Assembly (NCBI GenBank): GCA_009602725.1
Contig: WELB01000032.1
Coordinates: 480,171-544,170, forward strand
Length of the DNA stretch: 64,000 nt
Direction: 5' to 3'
Source: Spirogloea muscicola
Taxonomy: Eukaryota > Streptophyta > Zygnematophyceae > Spirogloeales > Spirogloeaceae
Numbering within the stretch: position 1 is the first letter of the stretch; each line of letters begins with the position of its first letter. The notes beneath the pieces were generated by a model, which did no database searches, was not told the origin of the DNA, and was given only the letters and a program-made list of their open reading frames with translations. A program made the translations under genes and the position numbers. Shown piece by piece: positions 22,665-33,500 of the stretch.

Positions 22665-23746
22665 CCCAAGCTGAACTGCTCGCCATCAATTATCCATGTC
22701 ACCTCCAAGCCATTACCGATGGGCAGGGTGTATGAGTCAACACCCGGCTGGCTCCGCACATGCTGCAAGTACTCATCAGCCGCCTGCGGGAAGGCACCAG
22801 AGATCCTTGGTCATGAAACCCGAAGTGATGACAACGAGGATGACGCTGCCATTAACGTCCGAGCTTCAAGGTGAACGTACCGGAAGCAAAGCCTGGTTGG
22901 CGACGACCACCGCTCGCTCTCGCAGCTGCAGCGCGTCAAAGAGGATGACAAAGTCCTGGCAGTCGTCGAGGAGGAGAGCAAAGTCGAGCGCCTGGTCCTG
23001 CATGGCCTGCTGAAGCCGCCGACCATTGCCTCGGACAACAGTGACGTGCTCGGCGAGGCCGAGCGCTGTGACTGTGCTCGTCACCACGTCCTGGCCAGGC
23101 AGGACCAGCAGCGAAGACCAGGTAAGCAGACGTCCATGGCGGTGAAGCTGCGCGCCAGCGGCGGAAGTGTGGCTCACTGGCTCGCGTGAAGCGCAGACGT
23201 GGTGGCCGCGGGTGATCCTGGCGGCCGCCGCAAGGCTTGCAACGCACAGGCCGCTGCCGCCGACCTGCAGAGAGCGGCGTGCACGGACCCCGGCCGCCAG
23301 AGCCGCCACGAACTCGGCGCAATGAGGCTCGAAGCCGTCGACGTAGCCGCCCTCGGCCGTCACCCTGGCCCGCTGCAAAGCCGCAGAGCGGGCAACCTTG
23401 AAGATTGCACAGCAGTAGCTGAGCAAGGCACCGGTGGTCGCGGCGCGAGGACTCAGAACGGCTTTCGGGGCGAGCGTGCAAGCGGGGCTAGCCTGCCCAA
23501 GTGCTTGCTCTGGGGAGTTAGCGGGCTTTGTAGGCTGCCTGCAGGACTGGGAGAGCCATGCCCAGCGCCAGCCGCGGAGCGGCTGCTGCGGCGGCGGCCA
23601 TGCTGGTGCCGGCGGTGTGGGCGCCCGGGAGGAGACCGGCAGGCAGTTCGCGGCGCCTGGGAGGCCTGAGCGGGGCGCGCGCGCACCAGGAGCAGGGCGG
23701 CCTCGTAGGCGGCGAGCGAGAGGTCCGCGTCCCACCAGCTGGGCAT
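22661..23746 (-). CDS. DUF1442 family protein (SAM-methyltransferase-like fold)
   Basis: The plant DUF1442 family is related in fold to SAM-dependent methyltransferases and its reaction is unknown. ATG 23746 gives M-P-S-W-W-D-A-D-L-S-L-A-A-Y-E-A-A, matching the family's usual W-x-x-x-x-A-x-x-A-Y start. After an intron the frame changes and continues with G-F-E-P-H-C-A-E-F-V-A-A-L-A-A-G (about 23330-23280), L-C-V-A-S-L-A-A-A-A-R-I-T-R-G and D-F-A-L-L-L-D-D-C-Q-D-F (about 22975). The last exon ends with T-L-P-I-G-N-G-L-E-V-T-W-I-I-D-G and a TGA at 22663-22661. This conserved tail fixes the strand and the end. The GC-rich first intron boundary is approximate. Confidence 0.75.
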
Positions 23747-23749
23747 GGC

Positions 23750-24660
23750 GGCCCCCACGCCAGGCGCCCGCGCGGCGGCGGCGGCTGGGCCTGGCCGGCC
23801 GGGCGCCGGCGGGCAGCTCCTGCTGTGCTTTCCGTCACCCCATCCTCCTGTTGCATTTCTCCCTTTCCTTTTTACGCGCGAGATCACTCTCCATCACTAG
23901 TGGTCGCTCATGAAGCTCTGATCAGCAAGTCCAGATCGGTATCACCAGAGGGGCGGAAAAGCGTCGCCTGTCGGGACCCGGAGGCAGCCGCCAAGGCGCG
24001 GCCTGCACGCAAGTGGGACGGCAAATGCTTCTCACGCGCAGTTCTTAATGGCTTGCTTTGGTCCCCCTTTCACTTTGTGGGCTGGCTTTTCCCAGTCCCT
24101 ATCCTTTTTCCTCCTCCTTTCATTCCCTGCGCACCGGCTCGCCTTCTCGCCGTGTCGGCGGTGTCTCGCCGCCATCCCCCCCTCCTCCCGCATCATTGGC
24201 CTCCCAGGTCCTCCCTCCCCCCGCAGCCGCGGGCTACTGGGGGCGCCGGCGCGCCGCCACGTGGCAGCTGTGGTGGGGTGCCGGCAGCCCAAACCCCCCT
24301 CCGGGGCAGCTCCTGCAACTTGTGCTCTCCGGCCCCTCCGGTCCTCGTCCACTCTTTCTTTCCCACTCTTTCCCACGCTTTCCGGGCTGGCTTTCCGCAG
24401 CCGTTAGAAGAGCCACTTCACTTTCCACAGCCCTCGGCCCAATCAAATGAGCATACTTCATCACAGCCATTGCCTTACTGTGGATAAGCTGTTCTGTTGT
24501 TTCCCCAATCCCCCTGAAAAAGATAGTACGCGGCGGCTGATATCAAGTGGCGGCTGTGAATGCCAGCCGAGTGCATAAAGAGGAATTAATCTATACTACG
24601 CAGAGCCGCAGGCTGGGCAACAGGGCCCTCTCTTTTTGCTGGGCTGGCCTCTTCCAGTCA
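23750..24660 (+). repeat. GC-rich flank with retroelement 3'-tail pieces
   Basis: Stem-loop words recur at 24077 (GGGCTGGCTTTTCCCAGTCC), 24379 (GGGCTGGCTTTCCGCAGCCG) and 24637 (GGGCTGGCCTCTTCCAGTC). The intervening sequence is open in several frames but has no protein character. At least three truncated copies seem to be nested here, next to the presumed promoter of the DUF1442 gene. Confidence 0.5.
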
Positions 24661-24879
24661 CCACCCTCTCCTGGAAAGCGTCTTTCTTCTCAGTAACCCC
24701 CGTGTCAGCAATCATACATACAGATGAGCTAAGGGAGGGAGACGCACCCAGCTGCGCAAGCCAGAGGCTGCAGCAAGGGCGCGACAAGGACGGAGGTGCT
24801 AAGCAAGCAATTGGGACCGCTGGAGTGAAATGGAAAACTGGGCTCCAGGAGGAGTGCTGCACCCTGCTCGCAGCGCCGC

Positions 24880-25300
24880 TGGTCAGCTTGGGAGGCCAGC
24901 AGCGGAAGTAGCGAGGACCATCGTAACGACCGTAGATGTCCATGGCCAGCGGGTAGAAGGTGTTCCCAGCAGGTTGGCCGTTGTACTTGTTTATCTTCTT
25001 CTGCTCGGCCACCTTCACAGAATCGCCGGCCTCAGAAGTGACAGGGCTCTTCTTACGGAAGCTGTTGGTAAGGATGATGTCTAGTACTAGCCGCTTCCTA
25101 CCTCCCAGGAACGCCCGTCAGATCAACACCCCTCGTTTGGTAATCGCCGTGAATGGCATCACCAGGTGCTCTTCAGAGCCACTTGGTACCCGCCACCGGG
25201 ACAATGCCATACATAGAAAGTGCATACATAGCATCACGCAGAAGGCTGTAAGAGCCCCGTGCGCTCGCTGCCCTTGGCATACCTGAGCAAATGGGCGCCC
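24880..25300 (-). pseudogene. Broken LINE ORF2, C-terminal part
   Basis: Read on the minus strand: R-H-D-A-M-Y-A-L, L-V-L-D-I-I-L-T-N, K-V-A-E-Q-K-K-I-N-K-Y-N and N-T-F-Y-P-L-A-M-D-I-Y-G. The order 'H-x-A / LVLDV-x-x-x-N / A-x-x-x-K-x-x-K-Y / F-x-P-x-A-x-D-x-x-G' is typical of the region after the reverse transcriptase in algal and plant LINE-like elements. Stops and frame changes separate the pieces, so it is inactive. Confidence 0.65.
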
Positions 25301-25789
25301 ATCATCAAAACATCCTCCTCAATGTGGCCACGTTCACTCTGAGTCACCCCAGCCAAGCACTGGGAAGTGCAAGCAAGCCTGCGGAGCAGAGCATCACTGA
25401 CTTAAGCATTTTCTATATGCAAGCCTGCAAAGAAGGGCAACGCTCGGAAACCACTCAGACGCATTGATTTGGAATTGACAAAGCCGAGCCTGCCCACGAG
25501 CATCCCTTTTATGAGCATCTCGGAGACGCTTGAGTGGTAGAGCATCTTGAGCTACGTTGGTGATGTGGAGAAAAGAAAGGATATCCCAGAAAGGGGCGAC
25601 GGATGTGAAAGGCCAGGCCATGAGAAATTTCTACAGAGGAGGCGGGGGACCGTGACAGGCCAAGGAAGTGGCTGGTCGATGTCCAGGGGGAAGCCCTAAA
25701 TGAAAGTACACATCTTTCTGCGAATGCAAGGGCTGCCATAGGCAGTCAGTGATCCCTCGCCGTCGTCTGTCAGCCTGCTTGCAGCTAGC

Positions 25790-26012
25790 TCAGGCTCATG
25801 CTTTGCACCAGAAAGCTGGTCGAGCCTGACCTAGTTGCATATGAGCTTGTCAATTGCCGTCCGGTATTCGGGCCTCAGTTAGCGATCTCTATGTGCTGAC
25901 TCGTGGTTCCTTCACGGATCAGCTTAGCAGCAGGTGGATTCTGCCAATGTGATTGCCTTTGTACTTGGCCACACAGGCCCTCCATCACATGATACACTCC
26001 ATTTCCACGTCA
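25790..26012 (+). repeat. LINE 3' end fragment
   Basis: It carries the C-terminal coding words (CTTTGCACCAGAAAGCTGG, then S-D-L-Y-V-L-T-R-G-S near 25878-25907) followed by TGCCTTTGTACTTGGCCAC and ACACTCCATTTCC. The same order occurs, reversed, at 37425-37640. Confidence 0.7.
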
Positions 26013-26058
26013 ACAGCCACAAGCAATTCAAGTAGCGACGCAGATACACTTACGCCTG

Positions 26059-26400
26059 TTAATAAGCGATGCGTCCAGCCGGCTGCCGCCCAAGGCAGGC
26101 CCAGGCCCCAGTCGCACCATTCCATGCGACTGTGAGAGGCCTGTCAGCCAGTGAACTCGAGGCAACAAGATTGCTCAGAGCCCCGGAAAAGAGTCCCCTT
26201 GACGGAAGCCAGAGGCCGCAGCTAGAGCACGGCCAGCACGCAGATGCAAGGCGTGGGCCATGGACCGCCGGAGACTCAATGGACAGGCGCATGCAAAACA
26301 CCTGCGCTAGCAAAGCAGCCGCGTTGAAGTCGGCCTGCTCGTTCCGTCTGCGGGACACAGCGCGGCGCGCAAGCCGGGTCAACAGGTCTAGCCCCTGAGA
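26059..26400 (-). pseudogene. Broken LINE ORF2, C-terminal part
   Basis: The minus strand reads L-T-R-L-A-R-R-A-V-S-R-R-R and F-N-A-A-A-L-L-A-Q-V-F-C-M-R-L. It then needs a frame change to continue A-L-H-L-R-A-G-R-A-L. This parallels the intact-looking stretch at 28015-28200. The frameshift marks it as dead. Confidence 0.65.
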
Positions 26401-26640
26401 CCCAAAAGCTCAGGCTCGTGCTTTGCACCAGAAAGCTGGTCAAGCCTTAGCTGGTGGCACAAGAGCTTGTCAACTGCCGTCCGGTAACGGGCATCAATTA
26501 GCTACCTCTATGTGCTGGCTTGTGATTACTGAGAGGGTCAGCTTAGCAGCAGGTGATGTACATCTGTCAGTGTGCTTGCTTTCATAACTGGCCACACTGC
26601 CCTTCATAACTTCATATACACTCCCATTTCCGAAAGCCCG
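26400..26640 (+). repeat. LINE 3' end fragment, degraded
   Basis: It parallels 25790-26012 (CTTTGCACCAGAAAGCTGG, L-Y-V-L-A-C-D-Y-stop near 26497-26530, then CACTCCCATTTCC at its right end). The terminal peptide has drifted. Confidence 0.65.
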
Positions 26641-26735
26641 AAGGGGGCGGGGGCGCGGGCCCAAAAGAAGGAAGGCGCGCGGCCCGCATAAATATGAAAG
26701 GGAGGCCAAAATCGAGCCCCACAAGCCTGGTAACG

Positions 26736-26835
26736 GGACACATAAGCAAGCGCGGCCAGATTAACTGGTGGCTGGGAGAGGCCAGCCCAAAAGAATGGAC
26801 AAGGTCTGAAGGAGCCGGAGTGCTAAGGACACATA
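26736..26835 (-). mobile_element. Minimal LINE 3'-tail insertion with target duplication
   Basis: About 80 bases of the element 3' tail (CAAGCGCGGCCAGATTAACT through GGAGTGCTAAGGAC) lie between direct repeats GGACACATA at 26736-26744 and 26827-26835. Part of the right repeat overlaps element sequence (GGAC), so the duplication may be shorter than nine bases. The host sequence on both sides is another repeat. Confidence 0.65.
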
Positions 26836-26995
26836 GAAGTGGCACTCCCAATGGGGGCAAGGGCTGTGAGAAGCCAACCCGAAAAAGAATTGACAAAGGT
26901 TCGAAGGGGCCAAATGATGGAGGGTCCTAAAATGCGTTAAGGGGCCTGAAGATGCTGTCAGAACGGGCACAAGGAATGAACGAGGTCCGGAAATA
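26836..26995 (-). repeat. Retroelement 3' fragment
   Basis: It starts GAAGTGGCACTCCCAATGGG, followed by the stem GGGCTGTGAGAAGCC and TTGACAAAGGTTCGAAGGGG. The same segment occurs at 52505-52590 and, reversed, at 28405-28490. Confidence 0.7.
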
Positions 26996-27260
26996 AGCAA
27001 GCGCGGCCAGATTAACTGGTGGCTGAGAGAGGCCTGCCCAAAGGAATGGACAAGGTCTGAAGGAGCCGGAGTGCTAAGGACTGAGACAGCAGCAAGCGAA
27101 CTCTCAGTAACCTCTAGTCAGTAGATGCAAATCTGAATAGCTAGCAGGCGGAAAGACGTCGCCCTTACGGAAGCCGGAGGCCGCCGCCAGAGCGCGGCCC
27201 GCGCGCAAGTGGACCGCGAAAGCTAGGGACCGCTGCAACCGGAAAACGAACCGCGCTTCC
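26996..27260 (-). pseudogene. LINE 3' end with C-terminal coding remnant
   Basis: The minus strand encodes the C-terminal region ending P-A-S-Y-S-D-L-H-L-L-T-R-G-Y with a stop at 27104. Its 3' tail extends to 26996 on the left. It forms an inverted pair with the plus-strand copy at 27568-27830, with about 310 bases between the arms. Confidence 0.75.
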
Positions 27261-27550
27261 ACATTGACTGGTGGCTGTGAGAGGCCAGCCCAAAGTGAAG
27301 GACAAGGTCGGGTGGGGGCCGGATGGCGCAAAAAGAAGTGGCTCTCACAATGTGGGCAAGGGCTGTTAAAAGCCAGCCCGAAAAGAATTGGCAAAGGTTC
27401 GAAGGGCAAAACGCAAGAGACTTAGGGCTAAGACGGCTGCAAGGAAGAAATGAAGAAAAGAAAAAGGAAATAGCAGGGGGGTTCTAAGTAACCTCGAGTC
27501 AGTAAGTGCAAGAAATGGACAGCTCCAAAAGAGCAAGCGCGGCTAGATTA
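27261..27550 (-). repeat. Retroelement tail fragments
   Basis: Two further stem-loop copies (GGTGGCTGTGAGAGGCCAGCC at 27270 and GGGCTGTTAAAAGCCAGCCC at 27369) and the AAGTGGCTCTCACAATGTGG segment are present. No coding remains. Confidence 0.6.
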
Positions 27551-27567
27551 AGTCGCCCAAGTTTTCC

Positions 27568-27838
27568 GGATGCGCCTGGCCGTCTCTTTGCAGCGGTCCC
27601 TAGCTTTTGCGGTCCACTTGCGCGCAGGCCGCGCTCTGGCGGCGGCCTCCGGCTTCCGTCAGGGCGACGTCTTTCCGCCTGCTAGCTATTCAGATTTGCA
27701 TCTACTGACGAGAGGTTACTGAGAGTTCGCTTACTGCTGTCTCAGTCCTTAGCACTCCAACTCCTTCAGACCTTGTCCATTCGTTCGCTGGCCTCTCCCA
27801 GCCACCAGTCAATCTGGCCGCGCTTGCTCTGATTAACT
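27568..27838 (+). pseudogene. LINE 3' end with C-terminal coding remnant
   Basis: It encodes R-M-R-L-A-V-S-L-Q-R-S-L-A-F-A-V-H-L-R-A-type sequence through A-S-Y-S-D-L-H-L-L-T-R-G-Y with a stop at 27720-27722. A tail with stem-loop follows at 27786-27808. It ends CTGGCCGCGCTTGCTCT and runs straight into an inverted piece of the same tail (GATTAACTGGTGGCTGAGAG). Confidence 0.75.
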
Positions 27839-27839
27839 G

Positions 27840-28262
27840 GTGGCTGAGAGACTCCGCCAATCCCACCAGATCGGCGTCGTTTGCAGGGCACGCGGTCGGC
27901 CAGGCGGCCAGGGGCAAGGGCGAAAATATGCTGATCACCCGGTTGGGGATGAATTCGCGGCCCTGGCGATGGATGTACACGGGGCTTTCGGCAGCCGCTG
28001 GCTGGATCTCCTTCAGCGGCTTGCCCGCCAAGCCATTGACCGGCGGCCGGGTCTGCCAGGGGCGATGCCCGGCTTCAACGCCGCCGGTTCGCTCGCACAA
28101 GTCATCCGCATGCGCCTGGCCGTATCGCTTCAACGCTCCCTTGCCCACGCCGTCCACACGCGAGCAGGCCGTGCTATGGCCGCCGCCTCTGGGTCTCGGC
28201 GGAGTGCCTCTTTCCCTGCAGCGAGCTACTTAGACCTGATGTTGCTCACTCGTGGGTACTGA
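27840..28262 (+). pseudogene. LINE ORF2 C-terminal domain, 5'-truncated
   Basis: An open frame of about 140 codons contains D-H-P-V-G-D-E-F-A-A-L-A-M-D-V-H-G-A-F-G, then W-L-D-L-L-Q-R-L-A-R-Q-A-I-D, F-N-A-A-G-S-L-A-Q-V-I-R-M-R-L and L-D-L-M-L-L-T-R-G-Y-stop (28260-28262). This is the segment downstream of the reverse transcriptase; the RT itself is missing. It is the best preserved copy of this domain in the window. Confidence 0.75.
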
Positions 28263-28800
28263 GCTTCCCTCTGCATCGTTTCTGTGTTCTGCAGTGGTTT
28301 GTAGTGTAGTCCTTTTTCCGGCTCCTCTTTCTTTGGCCTTGGACATTGTCCATTCTCTTTTATTCTGCCATAGCCTCTTCAGGCCCCGCAGTCGCTGCTT
28401 AGCTCGTAGTTTGGCCCCTTCAAACCTTGTCAACTCCTTTCGGGCTGGCTTCTCACAGCCCTTGCCCCCATTGGGAGAGCCACTTCTTCTTTTTGGGCTG
28501 GCTTTGCCAGCCCCTCTTCTCTATGGGCGCGCACTTCTTCTTTCCCTGCAGCGAGCTACTCAGACCTGATGTTACTCACTCGTGGGTACTGAGCTTCCCT
28601 CTGCTTCGTCTGTGTTCTGTAGTATTTTGTAGTGTAGTCCTTTATCCGGCTCCTCTTTCTTTGGCTTTGGACATTGTCATTCTTTTTTGGGCTGGCTTTG
28701 CCAGCCCCTCTTCTCTATGGGCGCGCACTTCTCTGGAAGAGGCCAGCCCAAAGCAATGGACAAGGTCTGAAGGAGCCGGAGTGCTAAGGACAGCTCCGAA
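28263..28800 (+). repeat. Stacked LINE 3' tails
   Basis: Three tails follow one another. The first runs to about 28490 with the stem GGGCTGGCTTCTCACAGCCC. The second has the stem GGGCTGGCTTTGCCAGCCC at 28497 and a second coding end, S-D-L-M-L-L-T-R-G-Y-stop, at about 28561-28592. The third repeats that stem at 28688. An inverted tail piece begins near 28738. The segments from about 28540 and about 28190 are near copies of each other, so a local tandem duplication or repeated insertion is likely. Confidence 0.7.
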
Positions 28801-29459
28801 AGGAACAGCGCTTCCAATCCAAGGCCGGAAGGCCGAAAGTAGCAGAAGCGGGCGCAAATCCTAACTCCATCATTAGAGAAAAAGGCGCGACGTGCGCATG
28901 GAATCGGAGGGATGCCAAGCGGAGGCTGTACAGTTTTAAGGAAAAATTGGTGGAAAATAATAAACGCGCAATCAGGAGAGAAACTGCCGAGCATCGGGCG
29001 CCCGACGGCGGCGCGGGCCGGGAGCCCCGGACCGTTGGCAGCCGGCCCGAAAGCGACAACGCGCGCAAGTGGCGGCGAGGCCCGTTGGGCGGGAACCCCC
29101 CCCCCTCCCTCCTCAGCCTTTCCCCCCCCATTCCTCTGGAAGTCCGGCNGTCGCTCCGGCATTGCCTCAGCCCCCGCATTGCCTTCCATCCGCTCGCTCC
29201 ATCGCCCAGCTCAGACACCCGCGCGCCCGGCCTGGCCTGCCCCACCGAGCCCCCACGAGGCCAGCTTGCCGCAGCTGCCGCCCGCCGCTCGCAGCTTACC
29301 CCGGCTCGCCAGCTGCGGCCTCCCTCCCCAGCGCGCCAGCTGCGGCCTCCCTCTCCGCCAGTCTCGCTCTTCCTCCTCCACTTCCTCCCTGTGACGTGCT
29401 GCTCGCCCACCTCGGCTATCCGGACCGCCAACCTGCGAGCGGACGACGCCTTGACCGCG
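28801..29459. other. GC-rich 5' flank of the membrane-protein gene
   Basis: Retroelement traces end near 28915. The rest is rich in C and G, with an undetermined base at 29149, and probably holds the promoter and 5' UTR of the gene starting at 29460. Frames here are open but repetitive. Confidence 0.4.
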
Positions 29460-30230
29460 ATGGCCGCCCACGAGACCCAGCCCCTGCTGCCCACCAAGGC
29501 GGCCGTCGCCGGCAAGAAGCTGCAGTCGTCGTCGCAGGCGGCGTCGCCTGGATGCCACTTGCAGGACCAAGTTATGCTCCGGGTGCTGCTGCTGCTGGAG
29601 GTGGCCCTCGTCGCGGCCATCCTGGCGATGGCCGCGGCACTCCTGGTGCTCTATACCACGCACGTCGGGCGCGGCGCTGGCACGAACCCGGCAATGCTGG
29701 CAAAGGTGCTGCAGGAGGACTGCCACCACCGCCAACCGCACGTGCCGGACTCGACGGACCTCCTTTGCGCGCTCGCTAAGGCCAAAGAGACCCGCGAGGC
29801 CTTCATGGCAGGTGAGCCTGCTGGTGCACCAGTGGCTCACTCCGGCCAGTGATTGTGGCCCTCCTGTCTCCCCGCATTGTGTGCTGTTTGCTCAAAGCAG
29901 CAGGAGTAATCTGAGCTTCTTGTCCTGCTCATGACGTACCAGCAACTCCTTACGGCATTGTGCAGGATATTTCCGAGGCCGTCCAGCACATGGCAGCACA
30001 CACAAATCATCTTCGGCTCCACGGCCAAAAGCTGAGGTGTTTTATCGGACCCCTGCATTTGCTTCCGCTTAGCAGCACCCACTTGCAGGAAGTGCTGACG
30101 GTGGCCAATGTGAGTGATGTCCAATGTGCGGGCTGCTGGTGTCTGGCTCTAGCACCTCAGACCAGATTGATATTGCATGACTGCGCAGGAAACAAGGACC
30201 ACAGAGACAACCATGGGAGAAGTGCCATGA
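29460..30230 (+). CDS. Small single-pass membrane protein, function unknown
   Basis: My three-exon model is 29460-29811, 29943-30109 and 30189-30230. It has matching phases and gives about 186 residues. The N-terminus has M-A-A-H-E-T-Q-P-L-L-P-T, with an acidic-dileucine-like E-x-x-x-L-L signal that could direct sorting to vacuole or endosome. A strong hydrophobic segment at about residues 42-68 (L-R-V-L-L-L-L-E-V-A-L-V-A-A-I-L) is followed by a basic/polar domain with D-I-S-E-A-V-Q-H-M-A-A-H-T-N-H. I do not recognise the family. The exon 2 acceptor at 29942 was chosen because it keeps the frame; the stronger-looking site at about 29965 would end the protein early. Confidence 0.5.
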
Positions 30231-30568
30231 GCATCCTTCATTGATGTGGCTTGCTTACCTAGCAAGACATGACCACCTGCCACAGACTGCATTTCGTGTA
30301 CAAGTTATACACCTGGCATACTGAATTGCAAACGATCAATGTTTTCTTCATTAGCCAGTTTCTTTAGGCAATCCACTGCACCAATTGGTGCAGGGCAATC
30401 GAGGACATGGACGCCGAGCACCATGCTTCCATAGAATATGGAGAATATGGAAGAATACCCTTCCATGGTCGATCATGCTGGACCCTAGAGCTGAATTGTT
30501 GAGGAGAATGTCGTCCTCCTCATGCAGTCCAAAAAGTAGAAGCACTAAGGCAGTGTGTACTTTACCCC

Positions 30569-33500
30569 CTACCGGAACAGCATCTTGAGCTCCTCAATAC
30601 GGGCAGAGCGCACTTCTTGGTCTGTCAAAGCTCCGTTCACTAACTGCTGCTTTCTTTTCTGCACCACCTGCATTCGCTCCTCAACGGTTCCCTGAGAGTA
30701 GCAAAAGAGCCAGGCACTGTGAGTTCACCATCATCCAAAGTCTACTGCATATAGCTGAATGACCATGTTCGCTAGATGCCCTCAGACGTGCGCAGCGAGG
30801 ATCTCATCAATTATCTTACTGAAAGACATTCTTCCCCACATCAGCGGGAGCTCAAAAGTTGACAGGGAAGGAGACCTTGATAATGAAGCGAGTCACAGAT
30901 ACGGGTCTTGTTTGACCAATTCGATGAACTCGCATGATGGCCTGCTCCTCTACTGCAGGGTTCCACCATGGGTCCTAGAGTACATGATAGATGTGTGACA
31001 ATCATTCCAATCAGCAAGTAAAGTGCCAACTAGTAATAAATGATAAATAGTAATGTGGTGAAGCAGATGGCTTTGCCAATGAGCACACCATGAGTTTATT
31101 CGATTTATTGTATTTATGCAATGCAGATTGTATGTCATCAAGCGTCCACCATGCAATCAAGAGAAAAGACGTACCAGCAGGAATGCATTTGATGCTGCAG
31201 TCAGATTGATGCCAACCCCACCAGCCTTAAGTGATATCAGCATCACCTGGAATCTTCAATACACCAATAAGAGTCTAACACAATGTGCTCTTACATAAGC
31301 GAGGGCCTTAACAGAATTAGCAGGATGCCTTCGTCCAACGAGCTGACTATTTAGCAAATCAGGGCAAGCACTGACCTGTATGCAACTATTAGTACTGAAC
31401 TCCTTGATAGCCTTTTCTCGCTGTTGCTGACTTAGACTGCCATCTAATCGGACAAAGCTGTAATATTTCCTGAAACAAGGGCAATGCATGGCTTCAGAAA
31501 GAGGCTGAATCTCAAGGTGTAGCTTGCACACAGACTACATCTGCTATGAAAACTCAATGGCATCTTAGAACTGCTACTTTGCCTTTCAGCTTGAAGATGT
31601 GCATGTCCTTAAATCTAATCCCAAGATAAATGTTTATCATTATGTGCTTTCTCTGAAATTTTTCTTTGTGCTTCCAAAATCGTCAATAGCTGTCCACTGT
31701 TTTGAGTGGACTCCCTGAAATCTTGGGTAGTCTCTGTTGTGATGGGAAAGGCTCATCTCTCACCTTTTCAGGGGAATCTGTAGTAAATCCAGAAAGGCAG
31801 TCCACTGTGAGAAGACTATGCTTTTTTCCCCAGAGGCTCGAAGTGAGTCCAGAGCTGCCATGAGCGCGTTGACCTTGGCAGAAGGAGTCCAACTGGCCTC
31901 GACATCTACCTGGAATCGGCTCTCTGAGGGAGCCGTAATAAGATCCGCCTTGCCAACGTGGAGCCTGGAGCAGACACCAACAGCTGAAGTCAGGCAAACC
32001 AAACAAGACCTCCCACTTCACAAATGAGAGAGTTGTAGTGATCCCAGATACAGTCACAAGGAGCGTGTGTACCTGCACACAGGACAGATACCCCCACTTG
32101 TGTTGCTGAAGGAGCTCAGCAGGCACTCCCGGCAGAAGCAATGAGCACACGGTGTGAAGACAGCATCCTCAAACGGATCGAGGCAGATGGGGCACTCTGT
32201 ACTTTGGCCCTTTCTCAACTCCTCAACCACACCCTGTACAAATTTCTTGGACGGCCCGTCTGCGCCTCCGTTCTTGAGGAACTTCCTACCCAGCTTGTTG
32301 AGGTCTGCAAAATCTGCAGTGTCCCCGCGGCTGCAGGTACAACAGTTTGACTGTTTGGGGAACTGAAATGCACCATGTAATCTTTCCAGGACTGAAGCAA
32401 AAAATCGTGCAGATTACCATGCACAGTAGATGTATACATGCATTCATCAACAGCCAAGGGAAGGCATTGGTGCCAATATGACCTCAAAACAAGGAAGGGA
32501 TGGTCACAACACTGCCGAAGTCTCAGAAGAAGCTCCAAGATGGAGGCATAGTTGTGTAACACCTTTCCCTGCCTCACAAAATCGTCAAATTTGACCTGCA
32601 CCGACCAAGAGAGACATAAAATCTGTGTGGTCAACTGGGCTGTGATGGCCAAAGTGCTCCTTGCTGCCACATCATGAGCACTTCCAAGCTTAGAGTCTTT
32701 CTAGTGCATTATGGCACGACTCTGCATCAACAGGGATGTTATCAACATGTCCTGCAATGCATCACCAGGGTGTCAAGGAACACACCTTGGAACGCTTGTA
32801 CAAGGCATCATAGAAGTCCCGCTCTGTTTCTGATAAGTCGCACTCCACAACACGGCAAGTGGCGGCTGGAAGTATCAAGATAGGCTTGCCGTCTGTATCT
32901 GTGCTCTCTTTTGTCCTCCTCAGCATCAAGGGCTTCAAAATTCCCTGTAGGAGCTTCAGGCTGCGTTGATCGCCATCTTCATATGGTTTCTGTATGAGCT
33001 TGTTCCACCTGGAGAAGCATGCGAACATCAGCCTCAAGCTTGCACAGAAGGTCACCATGAGCCTTTGCAATCACATGTCCTGCTTTACATTCATGCTAGA
33101 ATAAGTTGGGTCATGGCAACATCCGTAGAATGAGGTCCTAAGCGCAAGCGCCTATTGAGACAAAAGTTGCAAGGCAATGTTGCAGGCATCACCATCCCCA
33201 ATTTGCCCAGGGCTCAACGCGCAGAAAGTGCAGAAGACTGAAGATGTCCTCCAGCTGGTTCTGCTCCCCAGGCAGGCCAGACAGCAGGTCAGCCTACTGA
33301 CTCCGACTTCATGACAATGATGTTCCATACTTTTACAATCTACAGAGACTTCTCACAACACGAAAGAAAGAGTAGAAGACCTGAATGGGCGTCCCTGTGA
33401 GGCACCATCGGTGGTCAGCATTCAGGTGGTAAACAGCTTTTGCAGTCTGCGATCGGAATGCCTTAATCGTGTGCGCCTCGTCTAGGACCACTCTGTGCCA

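Noticed and set aside
22866-23735. Reading the DUF1442 gene as one uninterrupted 289-codon frame
   Set aside because: The N-terminal family motif and ATG at 23746 lie in another frame, and the conserved C-terminus lies beyond the frame end, so it must be spliced.
27840-28262. Domesticated host gene made from the LINE C-terminal domain
   Set aside because: Although open for 140 codons, it starts mid-domain at a fold-back junction, and several broken copies surround it; a young truncated copy explains it better.
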